DNA of 64,000 bases, from positions 12,542,001 through 12,606,000 of the forward strand of contig OY292276.1 of NCBI GenBank assembly GCA_958496175.1, written 5' to 3'. The stretch is from Sisyra terminalis (taxonomy: Eukaryota; Arthropoda; Insecta; Neuroptera; Sisyridae). Position 1 is the first letter of the stretch. Every line of letters begins with the position of its first letter. The position numbers were made by a program, and so were the translations under genes. This document shows, one piece after another, positions 46,364-59,187 of this stretch. The notes beneath the pieces were generated by a model. It was not told the DNA's origin and made no database searches. It was given only the letters and a program-made list of their open reading frames with translations.

Positions 46364-47347
46364 CAGTGACGGATTTAGATCCAATGTCGCCATATAAGCC
46401 CATTCGATATGATGTTCTTGTTGTTCCATAACAGAGTGGTTATCAAGATAAAACATCTAATTGTAAATTTGCAAATATTTAATTTATAAATTGATTTTTA
46501 TCAAGTTTAACAAAAATTCTTATGATGTGCAAATATTTTTTTTTTTAAATATAACTTATTAATTAATTATAACTCATAGCTTTTTTCCAACTATTACCTA
46601 CTTAAGATTTAAACTTCTTCTTTCTAGCTTTAGTTTTTGCGAAAACGTCGATTATATCATCGTAATTGATATCTTCCCCTAATTGAGATTCAATAGATAA
46701 TAATGCCAGGGCATTAAGTAAATCTAAGCCTACATTTGTATGTTAATAACTTTTCACTCTTTTCAGGGTGGAAAAAAATCTATCTCCTTAATAATTGGGT
46801 GCTGGGAATCAAAAAATGCGCAGAGAAATGTTAACATTTGGATACACATCTCGAAAATTCCGTGATTCAATATGCTTTTGGATATCTTCAGTATTGAATC
46901 TTTAAGAAGATAGTATAAGAAAATATATTCCTTTACGAAGGTTTCTTTTAAATCGTAAGTGTACTAGATTGTTTTAGATAAGTACGACTACTTAGTTTTG
47001 CGTAGGACTTTAAATATTTCGACAAAAAAATCTCGAATTTAGCCAGAGTCCTACGATTCTTAAAAAGCTACCAGTATTAAGATCTCCAATTTGTTCTGTA
47101 TATCCGCGGAATGGTAGTTCTCTAATTGCCAGTGATTTAATAGTTGAACAATATGATGTTGCAAATTGGGATGTAAATTCTATGAAAAAATGTTTATTAT
47201 ATTTTACTGAACATGTTCCATATAATCATAGCGAAACTAATTCAAATCAATATTTGAATTGTCCGTACATTCTTCGCTTTTAAAACTTTGGCTTTCCGAA
47301 AATTGTGCCATTCGGCCCTCACGGACCTAGGCGAAAACCCATCACTG
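46364..47347 (-). mobile_element. hAT element with transposase remnant
   Basis: The ends CAGTGACGGATTTAG and GGCGAAAACCCATCACTG belong to the same family as 16244-16707. The flanking 8-mers (GATGTAGT and AATACACT) no longer match convincingly, so it is old. The minus strand keeps the C-terminal part of a transposase (separate entry). Inner sequence near 47130 is shared with the relic at 9326-9362. Confidence 0.7.
46615..46788 (-). pseudogene. hAT transposase C-terminal fragment
   Basis: The minus strand reads GDRFFSTLKRVKSY, a stop, HTNVGLDLLNALALLSIE and then a tail SQLGEDINYDDIIDVFAKTK and Lys/Arg residues. This matches the C-terminal dimerisation region of hAT transposases of the zinc-finger MYM-like type, whose usual form is ERSFS.LK.IK.YLRS.M...RL..LA.LSIE. 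One in-frame stop replaces the Leu of the YLR motif. Inactive remnant. Confidence 0.75.
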
Positions 47348-47486
47348 AATACACTATTGGTCGTAAAGTATCGCTACTTATTCGACATCGATACTAACTC
47401 TTATCAATTCGATTGATTTTTCATAGTTAAATTTGGAATAAATTAAATAAAAACAGTAATAAGTATTGATTACTTTAAATATAAAA

Positions 47487-47580
47487 ATATAATATACTAT
47501 ATATAATATAATATAATATATAATATATATAATATAATATATATAATATAATAAAAAAATATAATAAAAAAAAATATACA
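47487..47580. repeat. AT dinucleotide-rich microsatellite
   Basis: Runs of TATAATATAATATATA with A-tracts. The Ile/Tyr-only open frame on the minus strand over this stretch is an artefact of the repeat. Confidence 0.85.
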
Positions 47581-48061
47581 TAAAAAGTAGTCCCGATAAA
47601 TATTAGTTTCACAGGATACAGAAGTACCAACATAAATTTGCGCTTATTTGTTTAATGTTGGAAATTCGGGTTTTAAATTCATCCATTCTTCTAATGGAAT
47701 GGTTTTTAAAGCTTAGATTGGATTAGCCAAATAAATTGAAATTTCATCGACTTTGGAATTAACACGCCGCCGCTTTTAGGCAACTATTGGTTGTTTGTGG
47801 TGTATTCAAAATTGAAAATTTTCGTGGACTGCTTCTTTTTCAGGTCCACTGGTTGACATTGCCATAATATGTTGCCAAAATTCAATAAGTGATTTCGTCT
47901 GCATTGGTGGTGCGGGTTTTTAAATCAACTTTAGAGAAATTATATTTAAATTAGGAAATTCACAAAGTAATAGATAGAACTCAAATTCAATAAACGATTG
48001 AAGTCTTACATAAGAGCCTCCCAATCTATTTGAGCTTTACGAGAGCTTTCACATTTTAAGA

Positions 48062-48314
48062 TAGTGATGGTGAACCTATGACCCGTGGGTCAGACATTGA
48101 CCCACGAAAGCTTTTTAATTGACCCACGATGGCTAGGCAACCATTTAATTGTTAGGTGTGTAAAAAGAAATTTCCTAAGCATTAGATCCCCTCTTCCTCT
48201 TTGTTTCACCTTGTGAGGTTCTATTGGACGTCAAGCACAGTAGTGACCCACGAGTGAGTATTTAAAAAAATATCAACAAAATTTGACCCACGCCTCAAAA
48301 GAGCTCATCATCCT
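48062..48314. mobile_element. Short hAT-like element
   Basis: The left end TAGTGATGGTGAACCTATGA and the right end ATGATGAGC-type complement near 48302-48314 form a rough inverted repeat. The subterminal word GACCCACG occurs several times on both sides. There is no transposase and no clear target duplication. The style of the ends fits hAT; boundaries are approximate. Confidence 0.5.
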
Positions 48315-49080
48315 CGTGTAGGACATCAGTCAAGAGGTACAAATCTTTATTTTTGGAAATTGTTAGTAATTAATGGAAAAAAATTAAAAAAAAAACAATA
48401 TATTTTTATCAAAGTTTCTGGTCTTTATTTAGAGCATGTAGGGCATAGGGTTGGGGATCTTTAGCCTAAAGACTACAGTCAACTGAAGATAAAATATATC
48501 TTAAATCCTCAATAGATTTGCTTACGGATAAAATTATTTTGGTTACTACAAACGACTATTCTTGACCAAGTAGGTCCCAGGACTTTATGAATTCGTGGGA
48601 ACCATTTGAGTTGATTTAGATACAATATATTTAAAGTTAATTTTGCTCATATGTGGTAAACATAAATCTAAAACGAGGATTTTGCTCAATGAGATTGAAT
48701 ATAATTCTAAAAGAATCCAAAAACAATATTTTTTTTAAAATCAAATACTACAATTTTGTAGCAAAGTGCAAAAAACATATAGTAATAGAAATAATAGACG
48801 TAAAACAATAAGAAAATTAATATTTTCTTAAAAAATAAAGCGGATTTTAATTAAAAGCGAAAATTTAAAAAAAGCTTGGAAGAATGTTAAATATATTATG
48901 TAGTTTTAGGAAATTTAAAAACAGAACCTTAACTGAGACACTTTAAATTTTGATCCCTAGACACTGGAGTATAAGATCTAATGGTGAGAAAGGTCCTGGT
49001 TACTATTATACTATGAAATACTTATAAATTCGATAAAATACCTTACATATTTTTTAGTAATTTCCTACCTTAAAGGAAAC
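48315..49080. other. Intergenic, nothing recognised
   Basis: AT-rich with no supported gene or element. Confidence 0.45.
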
Positions 49081-49088
49081 TTAATAGT

Positions 49089-49433
49089 CAGGGTCGGATT
49101 TAAACTTAATGCCGCCCCTGGACATCGAAAAAAATGCCGCCCCAATACTAAAATTTCACTCAAATTTATAGTTTATATATCTTATTTTTCAAAAATAAGA
49201 TAACTTGTTTATTATATATTATATACCTATTTCAAAAACAAAAAAATATTGTTTTTTTTTAAGTTTTAAAAATGTTACTCTAAGGTGACTCATAATTGTA
49301 TTACCTTAATTTTTTTACAGGCAAACACGCCTGGCTTTTTTAATTGCAAATTGCAGTTTCCAAATTTCGTCGTCCTATAAAATTTGCCGCCCTAGGCGCT
49401 AGCCCCGACTGCCCCTAGTGTAATCCACCGCTG
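49089..49433. mobile_element. Non-autonomous hAT element
   Basis: The ends CAGGGTCGGATTTA and TAATCCACCGCTG have GCCGCC-rich subterminal blocks, as at 16244-16707. The flanking 8-mers TTAATAGT and TTAATAGG differ only at the last base, a good hAT duplication. It is 345 bp with no coding sequence. Confidence 0.8.
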
Positions 49434-49441
49434 TTAATAGG

Positions 49442-51565
49442 CAATAACATAACTTTTTAATGATCGATGGAATTTGCTGAAAATTACTAAAGCAATATTT
49501 AAAAAGCGTTTTTGGTCAAGTTTTGTGGTCAAATACGACACTGTGTATCGTTAAAACAAAACGAGAAAAAAATGTTGAAAATTTTTTAAAAATTTTTAAT
49601 ATGTAAGATAAAGAGAGTTATTATTGAGTGATCAGTGTTATCAAACAATTTTGGAGGAAACGTGTTTTTAAAGGCAACTTAATACTTATGATATTGCATC
49701 AGTCGAGATCTGAAGAACATAATAAAGTCATTTGTAAATTTCGTACTAATTATGTTTCATTATCGTCTTTGTTTAAAGCTATATTGGCCGGTTGATATTA
49801 GTAATGTAAATATTGGCACTAAAAACCATAAACCTGTACCATACATGCATACAACTTATACATATTCGTTCAATCGGTTTTTAGTTGATAAGCTCATGTA
49901 GGTATGCACATATTCATACATATATTACAAACATAATTTTATTATTATGTGAGGTTGGTTAAACGGGTGGACCACGCTCCATTAGTGTGGTGGAGTGTCA
50001 ATAGTCTGGTGCGAAAGATGTTCCCACGAACTCAACGACATTTTCCATGAAACCTGTCGTACTTTCCATGTACCCATATACATGTCAGAACCCCAAATAA
50101 CTTGTTTTAGATCTAGATGACTTGTTATACATTTGTTATACAGTCGTCTTGTCTTCTGTCTTGTTAATATATGACAACCATTATCTGCATGTGTCTAAAA
50201 GATTAAAAACTTCTTTGTTATTAGCCACGAATAAAACAAAGATATTTTTACTTCTTCGTCTTATTCATCATCTTTTCCACCGGACAGTTATTGTCTCTTC
50301 ATTTATTTGTATGTTTTGTGCTGAAGGGTTTTTACCACTGCAGACTGGAAGATAGGTAAATGACTATCTAGCATATAAGCCAAGTGTGGTAACTAAACAT
50401 TTCGTTTGGAACTTTGACTCATAGTTGATATCTTCTCATTTATTTTCTTCTCTATTTTTTTGAAATATTTATTAATTGAACATTCATATCGATGGACACA
50501 TTCAGATTATACGTAAACAGTAAAAGATATATTAGTAAGCAAAGAAATATTTAAAAATGATTTAATGTTTCACAATGGACAATGGCTGGACAATATGTAG
50601 TCATTAAAAAATACCATCATTTGTAGTTTAAGATTTATTGTATATTTTACGGTCTAAAAATGATATCGAGCCAGATTAATCTTCAAACAAATTTATTTAT
50701 TTTTCTCAAATAAAATAAAAACCACTCAGATTGGTATAAATTACCTAAGTTTTTGAAGACAATTCTTAATATCATTGCCATTTTTCAATTGATTTCATTT
50801 TCATATTCGTACCTTATGCAGTGATGTACCAGTTGAACAATTATTTTTTTTTTAGGCAATAATATGTTCACAACCAAGAACTTGCAACAAAAGTATTCAA
50901 TAAAAATGTCAATTTACCGAAAGTCTTAAAGGATAAGTACTTGAAGTACTATTGCAAGTAATCCCTATAACTTGAATGCTCAAAATAATTAAATTTTATT
51001 ACCAAAATCTATTGCATATCGTCGGCCTAAAGTCTTAACCTGCTAATACCATTTTAATTATTTTTTTTGTTCCATTAGGAAAGGAATACAAAATTCTTTC
51101 AAAATTGATAAATCACATAACGATAACATAAACCGAAGACTAGATATTTGTACAAACTTATGTAGCTTACATTTACTTTTTTCCTTTGCCTGTTAAAACT
51201 GTTAAAATGGACTTAGCAGGTTAACACTTTAAGCAGACGATATAAGAATATAATAACCCAAGACCATCTAACCAGTGGAGAAATAATAATTTAATTTTAT
51301 CAGTAGACTTATAAATTTCAAATGAAAAATATGTAACTATGAAGATTCAACATTAAACATACTGACGAACTTTGGGGATTTTGATATATTAGAACTAAAA
51401 TACCTGCAGATCGAAGATATATTTGGGTTGGAGATAATATAATCGACTTAAGTTCTACTAAAGAATCAATTTTTCATTTAACAAACCATTATTAGTAATC
51501 AAATTTTAAATAACAAAGGCTTTAAACTTTCTATATCGTACTTACAAAAATGGGGTGGTTGTAAT
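49442..51565. other. Intergenic, nothing recognised
   Basis: Mostly AT-rich. A less AT-rich patch at about 49950-50110 carries no extended open frame. The frame at 50122-50355 has no domain. Confidence 0.45.
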
Positions 51566-51577
51566 GCTGATTAAATA

Positions 51578-51733
51578 CAAGGTTTATAAATTACACAGGT
51601 TGCCCCATTAGAAAAAAAAAATATGACGTCATATGAAGAATTTTGAAATTTGAATCAGTTTGAAGATATGTACGAATTTCTTCTGGATACGTCACGTGGC
51701 GCATGAGGCCACCTGTGTATTTTATAAACCTTG
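51578..51733. mobile_element. 156-bp MITE with 9-bp TSD, Mutator-like
   Basis: Terminal inverted repeats of about 25 bp start CAAGGTTTATAAATTACACA and end in the matching complement TTATAAACCTTG. The 9-mer GATTAAATA flanks it perfectly (51569-51577 and 51734-51742). A 9-bp duplication is characteristic of Mutator-like elements. The interior includes a GTCACGTGGC-type block and no coding sequence. Confidence 0.8.
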
Positions 51734-52299
51734 GATTAAATACATGTTTTAGCTGTGAATGAACGATAATAGATGTCAGGTGTCGTGTTAATCATACGAA
51801 CATTATAGCTAGAAAGAAAATTGGAAGTATTGCCAATTAAATATTTAGTTCTTTGTTTTTATTTCTCATAGGTTGAAATTCTTAAAGTGGTTAAAAGCCT
51901 GGCAAGGTTTATGAAATCAGGGTATCTACTTTGTTTTTTGGGGTTTGCTGATTTTCCTTCTACAACATTAAATATGAGTCCTTCTATTTTAAGAATATGA
52001 TCCGTCGGGTATTTTGTTTTAATTTTAAGTCTAAAGTTTTAGATTGTTGTGGTAAAACAATCAAAAAAATACACCTTAATCATTTCTTCTTTTGCTCTTC
52101 CACCTCTATGGGTTTGGGAATATCGTCTTCCATGTCTCCCAGTCCTGTGCTAGATGTGCTACTTCAAGTAATGAGTACCCAATCTTCTGCTATGTTTGCT
52201 ATACACTTTTCCTTCAACTATAAGTAGTTCCATTTATTCTAACCATATAATTAAAATACCGCAAATTTGCTTTTTTTATTCTACTTACAGTTAGTTCTT

Positions 52300-52960
52300 G
52301 CAAAATGAATTTATTGGTTCTTTTCTCCGTCCATGATACTTTTAGTATACATTTATATGTATAATTTATACTTGTAGTTCAAAAGCTTTAATCTTTTGCT
52401 GCCGGTTTTGTAGGTAATAAGCTTCATAAGTGTATGCGGTGATTGAAAAAATCAATACGTTAGCTAGTTCTACTGTAGTGCTTCTTCAGACGAATGAACT
52501 TTTCCATATTGTCGTCAGTTTTTCCGTCATTATTTTGGCTATTACTGGCGGATTTGATTTCTTCACTACATCATCCGGTATTAATAACTAGGCTTCCTAA
52601 GCATGCAATCTTTGGGATTACTTTGCAACCGTTTATTTCTTTGATTTCTGAATAGAGTTATTACATTGTCAATAATCAATATTTTCATTTTTGTTTTGTT
52701 AATCCTCAAACCCCACCGCTCATTGAAGATGGTCGGCTTATTCATTATCTCGACCGACTCTTCTTGGTTTGCAGCTATTACAAGAATATCATCAGTATAT
52801 CGTAGGTTAATTATTTTTTACCGAATGCAAATTTTTCCATCCCATTGATCAATTATCATTCTTTTGATGTATTCGTGGTTGGTAAATGATGTAGACGATA
52901 GCTGAGAGAATATAAACCCAGCCTAACCCCAGCTTTTAGTCGTAACTAGAGAGGAAAGTA
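52300..52960 (-). pseudogene. RTE-like LINE reverse-transcriptase fragment
   Basis: On the minus strand INLRYTDDILVIAANQEESV (catalytic YTDD at 52788-52799) is followed by EIMNKPTIFNERWGLRINKT and KMKIL. This is the pattern of the palm region of RTE-group reverse transcriptases (RYADD..L.A, then GL.IN..KTK). The TDD triad is intact, but stops and frameshifts occur upstream and downstream, so it is a relic. Plus-strand frames over it are shadows. Confidence 0.7.
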
Positions 52961-53445
52961 TGGTGAACCCAGGATGAACCCAGGGTTTTCCCAACTATGC
53001 TTATAAACAACTCTAGGTCTAGCATTGGTAAAAGTCTGGAATAATAACACGGGCGCAAGCATGATTGTCACGATTGGCCCAAGCTTCATTATCACAACTG
53101 GCCCATACTTAATCTTCAAGAGTGGCATATACTTAATTGCCAATTATGGTCCAAACTTATAAATTAATGATAATTGTAAATGTGGACATTGACAGGGCTT
53201 TAAATTTCCTTTAAATTGAGTACCCACAATTGTGCCAAACTCGGGATACCATAAATTAGCTTAAGTTAGGGTTCCCAGGCTTCACCCAAGCATAGCTATT
53301 CATTGGCAAGGCCAAGTCTGTCTACCCAATCCCAATCCTAGTATGGGTCAAGATAGGTTTACCAAAGTTGGGGTCCAAATGTTTGTCCAAGCATGGTCCC
53401 GATAGTTCAACTCTGGAGGTACCTACATGGGTAGTTCTTTGGAGG
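52960..53445. repeat. Degenerate tandem array of CCCAAGCATGG-like words
   Basis: Many diverged copies of a short motif occur on this stretch, including CCCAACTATGC, CCCAAGCTTC, CCCATACTTA, CCCAAGCATAG and TCCAAGCATGG, spaced irregularly at about 20-40 bp. The composition is richer in C and G than the neighbours. Probably a decayed minisatellite. A minus-strand frame over part of it repeats Ile/Met/Pro for this reason and is not a gene. Confidence 0.45.
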
Positions 53446-54320
53446 CTGTATTCCCCGGCATTGCTTTGCCGTTAGTTATATTTGAGGATGTCCCATTAGT
53501 GATCCCAATGTACGCAATTGAAAGCTTTTGAGTCGTTTATGAATACAATATTCCCTTTTGTAATGAATTTTCTTGCCATTTCTATGATTTACCGGCTTGT
53601 GTTCCTTTCCCTGGCTTGAAATCCTTTCCTTAGTTTGATATTTAAGAATGAAGGAATTCGCCATTCCTGATGTAAATTATTTACTATTTAATTAATTAAA
53701 AATATAAAATTTGTTAAAGGAATTCACTGATATCATCAGAGATCTATTCACTGATTTCACCAGGGTAAATATTCACCTCCTTGAAATGGCCCAATTTCAG
53801 ACGAAATTTGTCACATAGATTTTCAACTCCTTAACTTCCCGTTTTGATATATCGGCCTAATATCCCGTAAAAACAAAATACTTTGCTTAGCAATGTTTAA
53901 GATGATTCAACCAATAATATTCAGCTATTTTTCAGAGAATAATACCATCCCTTATATCCTTTTTTAGTGGTTTGTTGTATTGCTTAAGTGGTTTGTTGAA
54001 TCATCTACCACTTTGATGGTCGGTTTCATCCCTTAAATGTGATTTGTTTTCGGCAAAATTTGCATAACATGTACGGATGGACTTATACTTTCGATTGGCA
54101 TCCTGAAAAACCAAATCGAAAATTTGACGATTTTCATGAAAAATCAACGTTAACCTACGGTTTTTTTTTTTGATGATTTATTTTTTATTTCGAATTCGAA
54201 GTAGGTTGTTATATTATCGTTTGATACATTGTTACGAATCTGAGACTGTCTTTGGTTCGAAAATCATCCCTTATTTGACGACGTTACAAACACTTGAAGT
54301 TTGGATAGGTTTGAGAATTG
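53446..54320. other. Intergenic, nothing recognised
   Basis: No supported gene. The short minus-strand frame at 53476-53664 has no domain. Confidence 0.45.
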
Positions 54321-54321
54321 A

Positions 54322-55279
54322 TCTTTCGACTATATAGCATTATTATTATAATTATAAAGAGGAAAGATTTGATTGTTTGTTTGCTTTGAATAGGCTCCGA
54401 AACTACTTGACCGATTTGAAAAATTCTTTCACTGTTGGGAAGCTACACTATTTCCGGTGAACATAGGCTATATTAATTTCTCCGAAAAGTTAAGGATCCA
54501 TACTAAAACTCCAATAATGTAACCCAAGGTCTGAAAAAATTACCAAAAAACATTCTTTTATCGCGTGCGCTGCGTAAACTATTGGTTATAGAACAAAATA
54601 ATGTAGTACGATTTTGTAGAACATATCATTATCTACAAAAAATAAAACGACAGCATATGTCTAACTATTATAGTTATGTCACAATTAACGTAATAAAATG
54701 TATATAAATGCCACCGATATAAAAGCTCTTTTATTTATACTTTGGGATTAATCCTTATCAAAATAAGTGACTTCATAATTAAGTTTGCTTCAATACCATT
54801 ATTTAACTTTTTGAGTTATTTAATTTGAACATTCCATTCGAAAGATATCACAAGTTTAAAAATGTAAGTTATTTTAAAAATGTCGCATGGTTACCCCATT
54901 TTACTTATAATTAAGACCAACTTTATTGAACTTGGCAATATTTTTTATTTATGTATAGATGCTGATTGATTTGCAGATTATTTGATCTACGGTAGGTATA
55001 CCTACCATAGTAATACGCAATAGACATACTCTCTATAGATATTTATAAATATTTTTTGAAAATTAATTGATTATTACATAGAACAATTTTATTCTTTACA
55101 ACAATTTATTAAATGTGTCTTTTTAAAGTTGACAAAATAGTGTTTTTAAGTATGATTATGTTTTTTGTAAAAGAAATAAGAAAAATAAAAATTTGCATAT
55201 ACCACTACAAATGGCAAATTTGAAAAGAAAACATAATCTACACCTACGTTACGCAGACGAAGTTGCGGGGATCAGCTAG
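54322..55279 (+). mobile_element. Helitron-like element, plus orientation
   Basis: Ends with GGGGATCAGCTAG followed by T, with a CGCAGAC-GAA-GTTGCG hairpin about 10 bases before the CTAG. The 5' part includes TTATAAAGAGGAAAGATTTG and CTCCGAAACTACTTGACCGA. Both ends align with the minus-strand copy at 28997-30668, but the ~490-bp middle block of that copy is absent. The 5' TC is ambiguous by a few bases. TAGCATTA occurs both near the start and just after the end. There is no Rep/helicase. Confidence 0.55.
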
Positions 55280-55283
55280 TAGC

Positions 55284-57635
55284 ATTATAAAGAGAAAATG
55301 CAATTTGAATAAACTAAAAAAATGTTTCGTTATTTTGTCCAATATACAAGGATAAAATTAGCGTAAAATGTTTATTGAAATATGTAATAAATTTGATTTC
55401 CTTTTTAACGAATTAAAACGTTACTTTTGGAAAGATGCTTCTTGAAATCAGTAGGTATAAGACAGGAAATGTTTTGTCGGTTGTTATTGTACCAAAAATT
55501 GGTGAGAGATCATATAAGAACCATAAAAAAATCTCACCACTTTTGATATTTTAATAGCCCCTAATATATTTAGTGCAACTACGATTTGAATTTCAACAAA
55601 CGAAAAAAATAAATAACTGCAGTACAAATAAATCTTCATTTCGGCTACAAGTGGAAGACAAGTTGTGCTGATATAAATTCATGCTTCAATTTAAATTTTA
55701 CGGTTACCTTTTCGAAAAGGATAATAAACAGATTATTTTGTATTACAAATATAATTTAGCAACTGGTATTTTCAAGACGGTATCGTTTGGGACATTCCAT
55801 AAACGCATAAATCATGACATCTTTAAACGTTCTTAACAATAGTTATTTGAGATGTTTACAGCAGCATGTTTATGTTAACTTTCGGTCAGTTATTTTACTT
55901 TTTGAAAGTAGTAGGCGGTACAAATTCGTTCTGTGAAGTAAATCAAAAGCTTACCAACCTTATCCGCTTTTAACGATGATTAAAAATGTTCACAGATAAC
56001 GAATGTCTAAAACAAGTCAATTAACTTTGAGCCTATCAATTGCAATTTGTACATGAGAAACTATCACTTTTATTTGGACACTGTTGAAGTGTTTAGTTGA
56101 TATTAAAGTGTGGAAGTAATAATTTGGTACAATGCCATTATATATACCTAGTCGGTACGGTATTAAGATTGTATTGGTGTGTACCATAATAAAAGGCTGT
56201 AAAACAACTTGTAACAAATATGTGCAAAAATGTACGGGTTTGGACAAGAATTTGTTAATGGTTAACAAAAGATGGACGACGATTGACAGAAAGTATTTAC
56301 ATAATGGTTATTTAGTTGGAGGCTGTTATCGGTCTACTCTGTAGGAGATGAGTAATACACGGGCTTTGGTTTTTATTTCGTATTAAATAATAATACCGAA
56401 AGCAAAAACAGCTTTGATCCTTTCCATTGTTCAGGGGACCCGATCGTGCTTATTGTTTGAGCATAGTCAACCAAATTCATCATCCTTGGACACCTTTATC
56501 TAGTAATCTGGAGCTGTAAATCTTTGGCTTTATTTCGTTTTCCTTTTAAAACAATATATATAAGTATGCTGAACATTTATTCATTTCTCAGTCGACTTCT
56601 TGTATATTCCCACTGATTAGAAATTCAAAAATATCTTTATAATGCCGATTTTGTGGGAAATTTATATTTTTAGAATTCCATATATATACGACATCTATAA
56701 GAGTTTTTTGAAACTCTTGCACTTACATCCCTATATTAAGCATATATTTTTACTATTATGTATAAATATTGCTAAATTACAATGTATAGAAATTACATTT
56801 CGTAAAATAACGTAATGTATACAAAAATGAAAGTTCATCTGTTTTAACCATTATATACCCTAAATAATAAGCAAAAAATTAGTTTTTCTACCACCAATTT
56901 AACACCATCATGAATATGAGAAAGAAAATTTGAAAATATTGAAGCAAAAAGTGTAATAAATTATCCACATTTTATTCATCAATGAATTTGGGCGAACCAA
57001 TGGGTAATTATCAAACCTATACAAAGACTAGTAGTTACCCGTTGCATTCGCAACTAAAGGTTTTATCTCAATAAAATGTAGAGTTAATCGACAATCGAAA
57101 TTTTAAATTTAATAATCAAAGTGTTGTTAATATAAAAAACAGTTTATCTAAACTTATATTATGAAATAAAATTGAAGTGTTTTTTTTACATCATTTTAAT
57201 AACAACATTTTAAATAACGTCATTTCACTAAATTAGTATGAAAGTTTAACACTTATGTAGTACTTATACCAAATAGGCGATTTTAAATTTTGGGTCGTTT
57301 TTCAACAATCAAACTTTTTAAAATCTATTTTATTTTATGAACAAATGGTTGTGATCTGGATTAATTATATATTCGGCTGAAAAGCATTAAGGTAGCAAGT
57401 TTTTGCCATATAATTCACTGTCAATTCAAATACAAAATCTTCGATACTAACTTTTTTTCGGTATTTAGAACAATTTGAAAACCAATTATTGTTATTGAAA
57501 ATAAAAAAAATATTCGAATTTACTTCCACGCTTTCCACCTATTTCCAACAATTTTGTATGTACAACGGCCAAATGTGCGAAATCGAATAGCTTTTTAGTC
57601 ATGTTAACTAACATAAAGAAGGTCATTATTTTTTT
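55284..57635. other. Intergenic, nothing recognised
   Basis: AT-rich. Overlapping frames on both strands at 56017-56344 show no domain or splice signals and are not called. Confidence 0.45.
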
Positions 57636-57639
57636 TTCG

Positions 57640-58165
57640 TTTTACATTGTATTTTCAAATATAAGTGCACATTTGTGTCGATGAAATTTGGAAAAGTGTT
57701 TCCTTATACGACGCAGATATATAATAAGAAAGGGTTTTTGAAAATTTCTCCCCTAAAAGAGTGAAAAACGGTATCAAAGTTTGTAAGGGATAACGTTTTA
57801 TAAACAATCGAAATTTCAAATTTAATAATCAATTAAAGTCCGTGAAAGGCGAAACGTTATTACTGCTTTATATAAAACAAAGTTTATTTATTATTAGAAA
57901 CAAAAACTTAGGGTCTGCTTAAAAATTTAAACTCTGATAAGTAGATATATCTGAAAAGGTTAAGTTAAGTTTATAAATGAGCATTATGTTTTTTGGCTTT
58001 CACATACTGTAAACCTGAAAATCAGAAATACGTATTCACAAATAAATACATTAGTGAGTGAGTATCCCTACCAACGTTTTGAATGCGTAAGCGGGGATAG
58101 CAGAGCGCATGCGCATAGCCCATTCTGCACGGACGCACGGCAAGATAGCCAATTTATATATAAGA
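57640..58165 (+). mobile_element. Dispersed repeat shared with the intron 1 Helitron-like element
   Basis: About 57640-58075 aligns in inverted orientation with 29760-30230. Shared words include AAACAAAAACTTAGGGTCTG, TATATCTGAAAAGGTTAA, GGCTTTCACATA and CATTAGTGAGTGAGTA. It continues with a GC-rich tail (GCATGCGCATAGCCC, CGGACGCACGGC) ending ATTTATATATAAGAAG, resembling the 3' ends of truncated retroelements. The class is uncertain: it may be a separate element that inserted into the Helitron-like one. Confidence 0.5.
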
Positions 58166-58169
58166 AGAT

Positions 58170-59179
58170 AGGTTTAAATTTTATTCTCATGGAATTATAT
58201 GCCATCTATACATATTACTCAAATAATTAATAGTATGAGCTTGTGAAATAAACGAATGAAAATTTAAGTAATCAGGATGTTAGTTAAATTTGGAACTCAA
58301 TAAAATTGCATCATTAAAATTCACTATCATAGACTACAGTTAAGTTGATGTACCTACTTTTTACGTTTGGGATTATTTGTTTATTTATTGTTTTCTATCA
58401 AATAGATTCTTTATTTTTTAAGGCGGTTTAAGCTCTCTTGTTCTATCCTGAGCGCTGCCTGTACCTGGGATACCCAATCTCATTCTTAAGACTTACAAAA
58501 GGAAATATGAAAAATCTATTCTTAATTTTATTGGAGGATTTCGATACTTCTTTTTTCCTTTTACAATGTACAATGTGAATCTGATTTCTCTTAGAAGTGA
58601 CTTAATCATTTAACTTTTAAGTGACTTTTTTTCCATTATCCCCAGAATAACCATAAGGGGACCAAAACTTAAATACCTACAATTTTGAGGCAAAATTTAA
58701 TTTTTAATCAATGGTACAATTACCTCCAGTGTCATCAACCTTGTGACATCTAGTGTGCACAATTTTAATACCAATTAGCCTAAATCAATTTACTACTAAG
58801 CAAAATATCATTTAAATTTTCAATTTTTTTACCACTTAGAAAGTGTTTTAACGATTGAAATGAATAAAAATCCAATGGAACATGAATTTCGAATAATTAT
58901 GGTGGATAAGGCAATAACACCCACCCTTAATGTATCGGTTTTTCCGGATTTTTTTTAATGCAGAGGAATCTTGCATTATCATTTTGCTATCTTGATTCTT
59001 TTTTCTTGTCTATCTTGTTTTCTTGTTTACTACGGGTACGGGGTTGTTTCAGAGGTTATTTTAACAACCCCAAAAGAGTTCGTTATTCCACTTTTATTAT
59101 CTTCCTAATTTTCATTTTCTGAAACTAATTATAAAAATAATTTAATGTTTACTGAAACTTAGTTAATTTTGCCACTATA
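58170..59179. other. Intergenic, nothing recognised
   Basis: AT-rich with no supported gene or element. Confidence 0.45.
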
Positions 59180-59187
59180 CTGTAGAT

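Noticed and set aside
47378..47581. Minus-strand open frame of 67 codons
   Set aside because: It runs through an AT microsatellite and codes almost only Ile and Tyr, so it is an artefact of the repeat.
51997..52848. Plus-strand open frames at 51997-52227 and 52666-52848
   Set aside because: The second is antisense to the RTE-like YTDD region. The first has no domain and borders the same relic.
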